The position numbers and the translations under genes were made by a program. A stretch of 13,772 bases of DNA from Tethybacter castelli (GTDB taxonomy: Bacteria > Pseudomonadota > Gammaproteobacteria > Tethybacterales > Tethybacteraceae): positions 1 to 13,772 of the forward strand of contig JAZHEJ010000013.1 of the NCBI GenBank assembly GCA_036679665.1, read 5' to 3'. This document shows positions 7,165 to 13,705 of this stretch, piece by piece (position 1 is the stretch's first letter; every line of letters starts with the position of its first letter). The notes under the pieces were generated by a model, which worked only from the letters and a program-made list of their open reading frames with translations, did not search any database and was not told the DNA's origin.

Positions 7165-8255
7165 CGGCCGGTATCAAGGGAAAAACCAGGTCCGATACGT
7201 TCCAAGGCCGCCAGAATAAGCCGGGTCAAGCCAACTAAGTCTTCCAGATCGCAGCATTCCAATGCTGAATGTGAATAGCGCATCGGAAAACCGATGTCGA
7301 TCGGCGCGATGCCGTTGCCTGCCGTCTGCACATACGACAGATCGGTAAGTATGCCGGACTGGGCGCTGCGCTGTAACTCCAGTTTTTCTGCCTGAGCTGT
7401 ATCTTCAAAAAGAGCAACGAGCGCGGGATGGGGTATCACCCCATTTATTGTGCCTCGCCCGTGGAAGGAATACAGGCTCATTCCAGGGCCACCTCCCAAG
7501 TACATTTCACCACGATCAGCCATATCCGGCGTGTCGCAGGCTAACATCAGATCTACCTGAATCGCGATTTGCGGCTGCAAGGCCGCGGCTGCGACAGCGG
7601 CTCCGCGCAGGTTGAATTCTTCCTGCCCGGAAAACACCAGGTGTACAGTCGGTCCGCCTTTGCGCTTAGAAAGAGCGTGCGCTACTTCGATTAACACGGC
7701 GCAGCCGGCACGATCATCGACGCTGGTTCCGGCGATCCGATTTCCCGCTAATTCAAAAGCACGAGGGTGGTATACCACGGGAGTGCCGATGCGAACGCCG
7801 GCTTGCGCCGCATTTTTCCTGGACGTGAAACCCGCATCAATAAAGAGGTCGGAAATTTTCACAACCGTATATTTTTCGTCCAGGCTGGTCGCGTGGTGGG
7901 ATTTGTTGGCGATCACACCTGGTACGTCTTTATCGTCACTGACGCACAGGGTAACTGCCTGTGCGGCAAGAGCGCGTTCAGGGATTCCGCCGACACGTTC
8001 TACATAGATAAGCCCGTTTTCTGCAATTTTCCGCACTATAAAGCCGAGTTGATCCATGTGGGCGAACAGCATAACCGCTGGTGTAGCCGGCTCGCCTTCG
8101 AATGTTGCAATCAGATTACCGAGCTGGTCAGTATGGCTGGGTACGTTTATGTCACCAAGGGATATTTTTATGTGCCGCGCAACACGGCTTTCATGGCCGG
8201 AAAGACCCGGAATAAGCATCAGGCTCAGCAGATTGTCTTTTAGTCGGTCGCGCAT
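7161..8255 (-). CDS. M42-family metallopeptidase (SgcX/FrvX/glutamyl-aminopeptidase type)
   Basis: A 364-residue protein of the M42 family of cytoplasmic, usually self-compartmentalising dinuclear-metal aminopeptidases; some relatives were named endoglucanases. The metal-binding set is complete: H66 (AHMDQLGF), bridging D180 (SVDDRAG), the pair E212-E213 (SGQEEFNLRG), an Asp in the ACDTPD stretch (241-244) and H329 (YSHS). The start GLSGHESRVARHI is also typical, and length is normal. In E. coli the relatives SgcX and FrvX sit in sugar PTS operons, so an M42 protein beside a sugar transporter is a recurrent but unexplained association. It may remove an amino-acyl group from a sugar conjugate. 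Its ATG shares one base with the stop of the BtpA gene, and its stop overlaps the SIS start, so all three are coupled. Confidence 0.92.
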   Translation of the reverse strand: MRDRLKDNLLSLMLIPGLSGHESRVARHIKISLGDINVPSHTDQLGNLIATFEGEPATPAVMLFAHMDQLGFIVRKIAENGLIYVERVGGIPERALAAQAVTLCVSDDKDVPGVIANKSHHATSLDEKYTVVKISDLFIDAGFTSRKNAAQAGVRIGTPVVYHPRAFELAGNRIAGTSVDDRAGCAVLIEVAHALSKRKGGPTVHLVFSGQEEFNLRGAAVAAAALQPQIAIQVDLMLACDTPDMADRGEMYLGGGPGMSLYSFHGRGTINGVIPHPALVALFEDTAQAEKLELQRSAQSGILTDLSYVQTAGNGIAPIDIGFPMRYSHSALECCDLEDLVGLTRLILAALERIGPGFSLDTGR

Positions 8256-9082
8256 TATTTACCGCCGCGTGCTGCGCGTGCTTTTGCCATGAAGTCATGC
8301 GCCCGATCAGGATCAATCGGGTTCCAGGTGTTACCGTCAACTTTTAATGAGGAACCAACAATACAACCGTCGCCGATGCGTAGTACTTCCGCGACTGTAT
8401 CGTGTTTCACTCCGGTGTTGGCCAAAACAGGAGTGTCTGGCAAGGCGGTCTTGACTGCCTCAAGAGACTCAAGCGATGCGGCTTCGCCGGTTATCTGGCC
8501 TGAAACCAGCACGGCATCGGGAATTGAGGAGAATACCGCGCTGCGCGCCCGATCCGGTAACGGGCGTCGGTCAAGACTGTCGGCGAATTCCGCCGACACG
8601 TTATAAAGCATCGCCAGGTCCTTGCGGCCAAGCCGGTTGCGGTAGCGTAAAGCGGCCCCGGCATCAGGTGTCCACATTCCCATGTCCGAAGCGTAAACAC
8701 CGGTAAAAATATCTCGTACAAAGGCCGCTCCAGTAGCTATGGCCAGCGCGATGGAGCTGATCGGATCCCACAGCACGTTCACCCCGAAAGGAATACTTAT
8801 TTCAGAACGCAGGCGGCCGATAACAAAAGCCATCGTCGCGGTTGAGGCTGGATCGGCGTGTAGTTCGTAGGGGCGGTCGTTTTCGTTGCCGAACATAACC
8901 GCATCAAAGCCGGCGTCTTGCAGCGCGATCAGATCGGCGCGGACGGTGTCAAGCAGGCCGTCTACACCGGCGGTCTCGTCATACAAAGGAGTACCGGGCA
9001 GGGCTCCGAAATGTGCCATGCCGATCACCGGCTTGCCGGTACCGAATACGCGCTGATAATTATTCATGGTCATTTTTTTCAC
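8255..9082 (-). CDS. BtpA/SgcQ-family TIM-barrel protein
   Basis: A 275-residue member of the BtpA family, predicted ribulose-phosphate-binding-type TIM barrels. Seen in order: GMAHFGALPGTP (21-32), the barrel strand DAVMFGNENDRPY (60-72), FGVNVLWD (99-106), FVRDIFTGVYASDMG (121-135) and the C-terminal phosphate-site motif IVGSSLKVDGNTWNPID (241-257). Cyanobacterial BtpA affects photosystem I; E. coli SgcQ lies in the sgc sugar operon. The enzymatic reaction is not established. The longest start is GTG at 9082; ATG codons at 9073 and 9067 are alternatives, and none has a clear Shine-Dalgarno sequence. It is the first gene of the leftward BtpA-M42-SIS unit. The broken Schlafen-like gene upstream may have separated it from its original promoter. 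Confidence 0.9.
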   Translation of the reverse strand: MKKMTMNNYQRVFGTGKPVIGMAHFGALPGTPLYDETAGVDGLLDTVRADLIALQDAGFDAVMFGNENDRPYELHADPASTATMAFVIGRLRSEISIPFGVNVLWDPISSIALAIATGAAFVRDIFTGVYASDMGMWTPDAGAALRYRNRLGRKDLAMLYNVSAEFADSLDRRPLPDRARSAVFSSIPDAVLVSGQITGEAASLESLEAVKTALPDTPVLANTGVKHDTVAEVLRIGDGCIVGSSLKVDGNTWNPIDPDRAHDFMAKARAARGGK

Positions 9083-9214
9083 TAATTGTGTTTACCAACC
9101 TGCGGTCTGCTAATTAATTTATTGTATTAAACCACAGGAATCGGAGTACTTGGCGATGCTAATGTTTTAACTGATGTGGCGCGTGGGATTGAACAGGAAA
9201 ATTGAACTATTAAA

Positions 9215-9662
9215 GTGTGCTTTGATTCGCAGTGGGCTTTGGGGAAGGTTAAAGTTCGCACTTACAATAATCGTAGCACGGCTACATTCTTTTCTTACGA
9301 AAAACTATCGGATCTTTTATCCGAGCTGTTGGAGCTGTCGCACGAGAATGAATGTGCAGAGTTCAAGCACGATTTTGACGATCTAAACAAAATCGGCGAA
9401 TATATTTCTGCAAAGGAAGTATTGCGATTACCGGCTTGGAGAGCAATGGCCTAATCGCTAAAACGAGCGGTGGCTGGAATATCGCTAACCTAGGAGCGGT
9501 ACTTTTTTCGCAGAGGGTTTAGGACAGTTGCGTACTCTTACAACCAAAATTCCCAGAATCATTCTATACAACGGGACAGGTAAACCGACCCGCTGCAGGA
9601 AATTTCGCACTCTAAAGGCTATGCGTACGGCTTTAATGATCTAATGCATGACAAAATCAGCC
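9215..9662 (+). pseudogene. Wrecked Schlafen/AlbA_2-domain ATP-binding protein gene
   Basis: Three frames in order carry recognisable parts of an AlbA_2 (Schlafen-type, putative DNA-binding/ATP-binding) protein. In the 9215 frame, LLELSHENECAEFKHDFDDL and IGEYISA (to about 9412) match the conserved AlbA_2 start. In the frame of 9421-9519, NGLIAKTSGGWNIANLGAVL leads to a TAG at 9520. From 9522 another frame reads KIPRIILYNGTGKPT, and from 9593 the first frame resumes with SKGYAYGFNDLM. In intact relatives roughly 100 residues lie between the first two parts, so there is an internal deletion as well as at least two frameshifts. The C-terminal half is missing: it ends at about 9660, where the fuconate-dehydratase remnant begins on the other strand. 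The first 25 or so codons after 9215 are not recognised and may not belong. Such genes are common on mobile islands. Confidence 0.75.
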
Positions 9663-9991
9663 AGATGAATTACACCTTTTTCGGGCCCAGCGCAGTTGGC
9701 TATCCCCGGTTACGCGTTTCCAGAATCCCCCAAGATCTGCGACGAGGTCATCGAGAGCCATTCCCCCCCCCCTATTAATGGAGCTAGCGCTAGTGCGGCG
9801 GCAACGCACAGTTCATTCCCGCGTCCGATAGTGAAGGTCAGACCGTGTCCGGTGGGGCCGTTGTCAGTATGGATCGAAACGTAGGTGGCAGAATAATCCG
9901 GCGCCGGGTTCATTGCATCAGAATCGTCCATATGCCGCGAAGTCGGAAAGCGTATATCGCGGGCGGTAACTTCAGTTACCTTTACAGTCAT
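9658..9991 (-). pseudogene. Truncated, frameshifted L-fuconate dehydratase-like gene (enolase superfamily)
   Basis: The start gives TEVTARDIRFPTSRHMDDSD, DAMNPAPDYSATYVSIHTD and GLTFTIGRGNELCVAA, the N-terminal capping domain of L-fuconate dehydratase-like enolase-superfamily enzymes (dehydration of L-fuconate or a similar acid sugar). At about 9773-9782 a run of ten G (coding strand) coincides with a frame change; homology then continues as MALDDLVADLGGFWKRVTGD and SQLRW. A second shift follows, with GPEKGVIHLA ending at about 9659. Only about 110 of the usual 430 or so codons remain, and the catalytic barrel is gone. The ATG lies 12 bp after the ribokinase stop, so it was once the third gene of the TIM-barrel/kinase operon. 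It was truncated at the junction with the Schlafen-like remnant. Confidence 0.85.
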
Positions 9992-10003
9992 AGTCGGCTA
10001 ATT

Positions 10004-10906
10004 CTATCTAGCTTGGTTTTGAAAGTTCGTTACGTGCTTGGCGTCAAGCTTGTTGCGCGTTGTTACCGGGGTAGCAACATGCCAGGCCGCTGCGGCCTGC
10101 GCAAAGTCAATCGCCTCTGCAATCTGAATATCGCCTGCTAATTTAGTAGCTAAAGCACCAATAAAGATGTCGCCGGCTCCGTGAGTCGATATCGATTCAA
10201 CTCGCAAGGCCGGCTGATGCATAGCTTTATGTTGATGCCAAAGCGTCAGCCCGGCACTGCCTTCGGTGATGATCACGGCTTCTGGCCCAAGAGCCGCTAA
10301 CGTCTTGCCAGCAAAAGCAGGCTCTAATTTTTGTTCGGCAGCACCAGTGAGGCCGGCGGCTTCAATGCGGTTAACAACCAGGATATCCACAAGATTGAAT
10401 AGCTCAGGTTGCACAGGCCGGACCGGAGCCGCGTTCAACAATACCCGTACGCCTTGGGCGTGCGCTTTACGGGCGAGAACTAGATTCGCTTTGGCCGGTA
10501 TTTCGTTTTGTAATAACAACAGTGAAGCGTTAGCCGGGATTTCTAGCGCATTCGCATCAATAGTAAGATTAGCCGCAGACACAATGACTGCGCCGTAAGC
10601 GCCGTCTGTATCGACGATAGCGACGCTCATCCCAGATGCGCCGGACACAGTTTCAACCTGAGTGTGATCGACACCCGAAGCGTCCAAGCAATCGCGTAGC
10701 TGCGTACCAAAGTAATCGTTTCCGATGCAACCAGCCATAGCTGCGGTTCCACCCATACGAGATGCAGCTATAGCTTGATTAGCTCCTTTGCCGCCGCATT
10801 GATAATTAACCTTCTGGCCGACGACGGTTTCATCCAGCCGCGGCAGAGTCGGCGCGTTTACCACCACATCAAGATGCAAAGAGCCAGCCACAAAGACCAG
10901 GTTCAT
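10004..10906 (-). CDS. Ribokinase-family (PfkB) carbohydrate kinase
   Basis: A 300-residue cytoplasmic kinase that would phosphorylate an unphosphorylated sugar delivered by the ABC importer. It has the ribokinase signature GGKGANQAIAASRMGG (38-53), ILVVNRIEAAGLTG (175-188, the NxxE region, where the usual Glu/Thr follows a changed NRIE) and the anion-hole/catalytic motif THGAGDIFIGALA (241-253) with presumed catalytic base D246. Ribokinases normally read DTTGAGDTF here, so the segment before GAGD is slightly altered (STHGAGD). The gene begins three bases after the stop of the TIM-barrel gene and is followed 12 bp later by the dehydratase remnant, so the three formed an operon. Ribose itself is not demonstrated as substrate: PfkB kinases accept many pentoses, hexoses and nucleosides. 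Confidence 0.93.
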   Translation of the reverse strand: MNLVFVAGSLHLDVVVNAPTLPRLDETVVGQKVNYQCGGKGANQAIAASRMGGTAAMAGCIGNDYFGTQLRDCLDASGVDHTQVETVSGASGMSVAIVDTDGAYGAVIVSAANLTIDANALEIPANASLLLLQNEIPAKANLVLARKAHAQGVRVLLNAAPVRPVQPELFNLVDILVVNRIEAAGLTGAAEQKLEPAFAGKTLAALGPEAVIITEGSAGLTLWHQHKAMHQPALRVESISTHGAGDIFIGALATKLAGDIQIAEAIDFAQAAAAWHVATPVTTRNKLDAKHVTNFQNQAR

Positions 10907-10909
10907 TTG

Positions 10910-11887
10910 TTATGTACGGTAAAGTGCGTCGGCAACGATAGCCAGGCTGCGAGTAGCGTCCTGTTTAGCAATTTCCCTGGCCAGATCTGTATTGTTGGCT
11001 AAAGCGACTGCAACACCGCGCAACTTTTCACACATCCGGATATTGGCAGCGGCTTCGACAACTGCGTCCAGTCCACCTTGATCAGGAAAAGTATCAAAGT
11101 AGATCACACCAGTGTAGTTTTGTCGGATAAGCTCCGCGAGCAGTTCGACGGTTTGCACAGGATGGACCGAGCCTACCATCAACCCGTCGTCGCGCTTGGC
11201 ATAACTGTCGTTTAGATGCACACCAAGCAAGCGTGAGTGTCGCGCGACCAGATATGCCGCATGTGCCGGGATCTCGTCGGCGTATAAGGAGTGGGCGAAG
11301 TCAATGGTTATCCCCAGATTGGGACGGTCAACTTCGCGTACAGCTAGTAGTGTAGTTGCGACATCCGGCATCAGAGCGAAGCCGCGCGGTTCGTTGGGCT
11401 TGTATTCAATGGAAATATCAGTGCTGGCCGGATTATGGTCAGCTAGTTCGGCTAGCGCCATAACGGTGTGGTCCCACATGAGTTTGTAGTCACCCTGAAA
11501 AGAGTAATCAACTCCGTCCTGTCCCATCCATAGTGTCATCAGCTTGCCGCCCATTTCGACCAGCGCGTCGAGGCCTTTGCGGGTGGCGTCGATAGCGGCG
11601 GAGCGAATTGTGGAGTCAGGATTGGTAAACGCTCCTAGGCGCCAGTTACGATATGAATAATAACGCATCGCTAAACCGTTCAGGGACAAGCCCCGCTCCG
11701 CAAGTAGCTCAGCTAGCTTTGATGGTGAATGATGCTTGAAGTGGTCGGGGTAATTTAGATCAACAGCATCAAGGCCAGCAAGTTTGGCGCTATCCAGCAG
11801 GTCGACGATGCTGATTTTACCGGTTCGTCCGGATTTAAACGCGTTCAAGCGGGCGGCGTAGAGAGGGCGATCGGAAAGTGCGGTCAT
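10910..11887 (-). CDS. Sugar isomerase/epimerase, xylose-isomerase-like TIM barrel
   Basis: A metal-dependent TIM-barrel protein of the AP-endonuclease-2/xylose-isomerase-like group (sugar isomerases and epimerases). The start at 11887 gives MTALSDRPLYAARLNAFKSG and a protein of 325 residues. The frame is open 39 codons further, to 12004, but that extension (MFIRFLANSQINQLVEFF) is not like the family. Marks of the barrel include GLDAVDLNYP early, LMTLWMGQDG, the metal-site IEYKPNEPRG as in xylose/rhamnose isomerase-like enzymes, GITIDFAHSLYADE, LGVHLNDSYAKRDDGL and a C-terminal GVIYFDTFPD. It likely converts an aldose to a ketose, or epimerises, before or after phosphorylation by the coupled kinase three bases downstream. 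Substrate is unknown. No good Shine-Dalgarno sequence precedes either start. Confidence 0.85.
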   Translation of the reverse strand: MTALSDRPLYAARLNAFKSGRTGKISIVDLLDSAKLAGLDAVDLNYPDHFKHHSPSKLAELLAERGLSLNGLAMRYYSYRNWRLGAFTNPDSTIRSAAIDATRKGLDALVEMGGKLMTLWMGQDGVDYSFQGDYKLMWDHTVMALAELADHNPASTDISIEYKPNEPRGFALMPDVATTLLAVREVDRPNLGITIDFAHSLYADEIPAHAAYLVARHSRLLGVHLNDSYAKRDDGLMVGSVHPVQTVELLAELIRQNYTGVIYFDTFPDQGGLDAVVEAAANIRMCEKLRGVAVALANNTDLAREIAKQDATRSLAIVADALYRT

Positions 11888-12013
11888 GAAAAGCTTTGTG
11901 CAATACGGTTGCTCAAACGAAATTGAGCGGTACAGTTTATGAAGACAGGAAAAGAATTCTACCAGTTGATTTATTTGGCTGTTTGCCAGGAACCGGATAA
12001 ACAAAGTGCTAAG

Positions 12014-12030
12014 TCAAGCATACTGCTTGA
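12014..12030. promoter_or_regulatory. Perfect 7-3-7 palindrome upstream of the isomerase-kinase operon
   Basis: TCAAGCA-TAC-TGCTTGA is a perfect inverted repeat about 130 bp upstream of the chosen isomerase start. On the minus strand it contains TTGACT (12017-12012), a -35-like hexamer, though no good -10 is found at normal spacing. Size and position suit a dimeric repressor site. It does not resemble the palindromes at 2591-2609 or 2665-2683, so it need not be the same regulator. Confidence 0.4.
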
Positions 12031-12082
12031 AAAATCAGCATGATTCGATGTGCACGCTGGTGGCAGGTGCGCTAAATAGCAG

Positions 12083-12156
12083 TGCGGGGTGGAGCAGCCC
12101 GGTAGCTCATCAGACTCATAACCTGAAGGTCGTAGGTTCAAATCCTACCCCCACCA
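12083..12156 (+). tRNA. tRNA-fMet-like gene, probably degenerate
   Basis: The sequence follows the initiator tRNA pattern: TGCGGGG, D arm GAGC...GCTC, anticodon loop CTCATAA (anticodon CAT), and T arm GTAGG-TTCAAAT-CCTAC. It departs from working initiator tRNAs in four ways. The 3' end reads CCCCCACCA, as if GCA had been deleted from CCCCCGCAACCA, so the acceptor stem no longer pairs fully and the total is 74 rather than 77. The last anticodon-stem pair is A-C (TCAGA/CCTGA instead of TCAGG). One of the G-C pairs that mark initiators is thereby lost, and G26 is A. It may be a pseudo-tRNA left by integration next to an initiator tRNA gene, or a copy carried by the island. Identity as a tRNA-fMet relative is firm; function is doubtful. 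Confidence 0.75.
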
Positions 12157-12184
12157 AGTATTCCTTTGTATTTCAAATACTTTT
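12156..12184 (+). terminator. Hairpin with T run after the tRNA-like gene
   Basis: AAGTATT (12156-12162) pairs with AATACTT (12176-12182), and the T run extends to 12184. A nested alternative, GTATTT-C-AAATAC (12168-12180), also exists. AT-rich but well placed for a tRNA terminator. Confidence 0.45.
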
Positions 12185-12202
12185 CCGGCAAACTAAGTAC
12201 AC

Positions 12203-12218
12203 GTTACCCCGTTACCCC
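12203..12218 (+). repeat. Tandem octamer GTTACCCC x2
   Basis: Two perfect adjacent copies of GTTACCCC lie between the tRNA-like gene and the right repeat boundary. The rest of 12185-12336 has no recognised gene. A 34-codon frame beginning at 12221 (MASRKTCSQLG) is open but has no supporting evidence. Confidence 0.5.
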
Positions 12219-12336
12219 ATATGGCTTCAAGAAAAACTTGTTCGCAGCTTGGAACGAAAATTCTCTCACAATTTGCTGAGTTTGCAGAAGCGATAATCCT
12301 TCATGACCGTCATCCGGCTTCTTGAAGATATATATA

Positions 12337-12386
12337 TGTATGGCGGCGCCGATCCGCGCCGCGAAGGCCTAGCCTTGGGTAACTGA
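12337..12386 (+). pseudogene. ggt 3'-terminal fragment
   Basis: Encodes YGGADPRREGLALGN and a TGA stop, identical in protein to the end of the ggt at 1-1308 apart from silent change. There is no upstream coding sequence: the bases before 12337 are unrelated. It shows that the DNA now beside putA once adjoined a complete ggt. Confidence 0.85.
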
Positions 12387-12416
12387 TCCAAAGTAGCGCT
12401 TGGATGCTACGTTTTT
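12386..12416 (+). terminator. Right-hand copy of the ggt-putA intergenic hairpin
   Basis: ATCCAA (12386-12391) pairs with TTGGAT (12400-12405), and five T follow at 12412-12416. Two of the three mismatches against the left repeat fall in this element and create an alternative GTAGC/GCTAC stem (12393-12397 with 12406-12410) directly before the T run, which may make this copy the better terminator. Confidence 0.35.
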
Positions 12417-13705
12417 CCCGCCTCAATCAGCAAAGTTGCGTTGCCGCCTGAGGCCGTGGTGTCAATGCAGATATGGCGTTCTATCTGCAATCGCGTCTGA
12501 TCACCGCTTTCACAAATCAAAGGTAGCAACACGCCATCGCGCGTGGCCAGCGCCTGGCGATAAGCTTTGGCGCCAGATTCCGGTCCCCAGTAGATAACCG
12601 CGTCGAAGCCTTCCAGTGTTTCCAATTCCCGCGCTTCAAGCCGCCCGTCCACATCGCCGCCTGCGCACACTGTCAGCGCTGTGCAACCTGCGTCATGCGC
12701 CTGGGCAGCTTGCGCTTGAGCGGCCATCAAAGACGGGCCCAAACACAACACCTTGCCGCGCCCGCTGACATCAAGTCGATTCGTCTCTCCGGTAGGCCCT
12801 GCCATATTTTGCTCCGCCACCTTAGCTGACGGATACGCAAGCTGAGCAAGTGCGGCCGCTACCACCGAAGCTTTCACAGCCTCAACCCGGTTGGCGTTGA
12901 TAACCGGGCGTTCAAACCTGGTAAGGCGCCGCACATAGTGCGGCCCTCCCGCTTTTGGTCCGGTGCCTGACAGCCCTTCGCCTCCAAACGGCTGGGAGCC
13001 AACCACCGCGCCGATCTGATTGCGGTTGACATAAATGTTGCCAACTCGAATTTGCTCGCATACGCGTTGCACACAAGAATCGATGCGGGTATGCAGACCA
13101 AAAGTCAGCCCGTAGCCGCTGGCATTGACAGCGGCGACCACCCGGTCTATCTCGTTCGCCTTGAAAGTGGCCATATGTAAAACCGGACCGAATAATTCTT
13201 CTTTCAGATCTGCGATACCGTCCACCTGAATTACGGTTGGCGGCACAAACCACCCCGGGGCAAAATTTGGCAACGACTTGAGCACGCGGTTTTCGGATTG
13301 AGCGCGGTCGATATACGCCAAAATACGCTCCTTGGCTTTACTATCGATAACCGGACCAACGTCGGTTGCCAGTTCCCACGGATCGCCCAGTTGCAGCTGT
13401 TCCATCGCGCCAAATAAAGTTTCGGACACCTGTTGAGCGATATCTTCTTGCACGTAAAGGCAACGCAACGACGAACAGCGCTGGCCGGCGCTTTGAAAAG
13501 CGCTGGACACAATATCCGCCACCACTTGTTCCGGCAACGCGGTGGAGTCCACAATCATCGCGTTTAGACCGCCGGTTTCCGCAACCAATACCGCTTCAGG
13601 CGCCATATGTTTTGCCATCGTACGATTAATAATTTGCGCGGTGGCGGTTGAACCGGTAAAACAAATGCCATTGACACGCCCGTGTCGCGCCAATTCAGTT
13701 CCCAC
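12407..13705 (-). CDS. putA: PutA proline dehydrogenase/P5C dehydrogenase, C-terminal portion (5' end outside or garbled)
   Basis: This is the L-glutamate-gamma-semialdehyde dehydrogenase part of multifunctional PutA, which oxidises proline to glutamate. Numbering from codon 13705: FTGST (16-20), ETGGLNAMIVDS with general base E43, and QSAGQRCSS with catalytic Cys 77, followed by KEELFGPVLH, NIYVNRNQIGAVVGSQPFGG and GTGPKAGGPHYVRRLTRFER. The C-terminal domain typical of longer PutA proteins ends in ERHICIDTTASGGNATLL. ETGGQ is the common form; here the Gln is Leu. The proline dehydrogenase half and the first part of the aldehyde dehydrogenase domain are missing. The GTG at 13705 is not a real start: it lies at the edge of the 77-bp repeat that ends the window and throws the frame. 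The gene converged on ggt before the accessory block intervened. Confidence 0.93.
   Translation of the reverse strand: MGTELARHGRVNGICFTGSTATAQIINRTMAKHMAPEAVLVAETGGLNAMIVDSTALPEQVVADIVSSAFQSAGQRCSSLRCLYVQEDIAQQVSETLFGAMEQLQLGDPWELATDVGPVIDSKAKERILAYIDRAQSENRVLKSLPNFAPGWFVPPTVIQVDGIADLKEELFGPVLHMATFKANEIDRVVAAVNASGYGLTFGLHTRIDSCVQRVCEQIRVGNIYVNRNQIGAVVGSQPFGGEGLSGTGPKAGGPHYVRRLTRFERPVINANRVEAVKASVVAAALAQLAYPSAKVAEQNMAGPTGETNRLDVSGRGKVLCLGPSLMAAQAQAAQAHDAGCTALTVCAGGDVDGRLEARELETLEGFDAVIYWGPESGAKAYRQALATRDGVLLPLICESGDQTRLQIERHICIDTTASGGNATLLIEAGKT
12879..12972. repeat. Right copy, part B, of the flanking repeat (inside putA)
   Basis: Matches 1342-1447 with five substitutions; the left copy has one extra 12-bp unit. 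It begins with the heptamer GCCTCAA that also ends part A (12420-12426). It contains a perfect 7-3-7 palindrome, GCCGCAC-ATA-GTGCGGC (12928-12944; left copy 1403-1419), within the codons for GPHYVRR. Confidence 0.9.
13370..13446. repeat. 77-bp exact direct repeat, internal copy in putA
   Basis: Identical to 13696-13772, the last 77 bases of the window, at an offset of 326 bp. This copy is in the correct PutA frame (SETLFGAMEQLQLGDPWEL). The base before each copy differs (C at 13369, T at 13695). Confidence 0.95.

Larger units (their letters stand above)
12337..12426. repeat. Right copy, part A, of the flanking direct repeat (ggt tail plus putA stop region)
   Basis: Matches 1259-1348 with three mismatches in 90 bp, and no exact run is longer than about 32 bp. 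It holds the last 16 codons of ggt with its stop (12384-12386), the weak terminator hairpin, and the last codons of putA on the minus strand. It starts abruptly after an AT-rich tract (GATATATATA, 12327-12336), which marks the right edge of the accessory block. Confidence 0.9.

Noticed and set aside
9131..9214. Frame reading TTGIGVLGDANVLTDVARG, with one TGA at 9203, ahead of the Schlafen-like remnant
   Set aside because: It is in the same frame as the remnant but I recognise no family in it, and it is only 24 codons long before the stop. It could be another gene scrap or chance.
11888..12004. 39-codon N-terminal extension of the TIM-barrel gene
   Set aside because: The extension does not resemble the family and precedes a normal-looking start (MTALSDRPLYAARLNAF) at 11887. 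It lies in what should be the promoter region.
12006..12296. Open frame of 96 codons on the plus strand with an NLKVVGSNPTPTK stretch
   Set aside because: This peptide is the usual translation of a tRNA T arm; the frame runs through the tRNA-fMet-like gene and has no protein support.
12221..12325. 34-codon frame MASRKTCSQLG near the right island edge
   Set aside because: Too short, no Shine-Dalgarno sequence and no recognised family.
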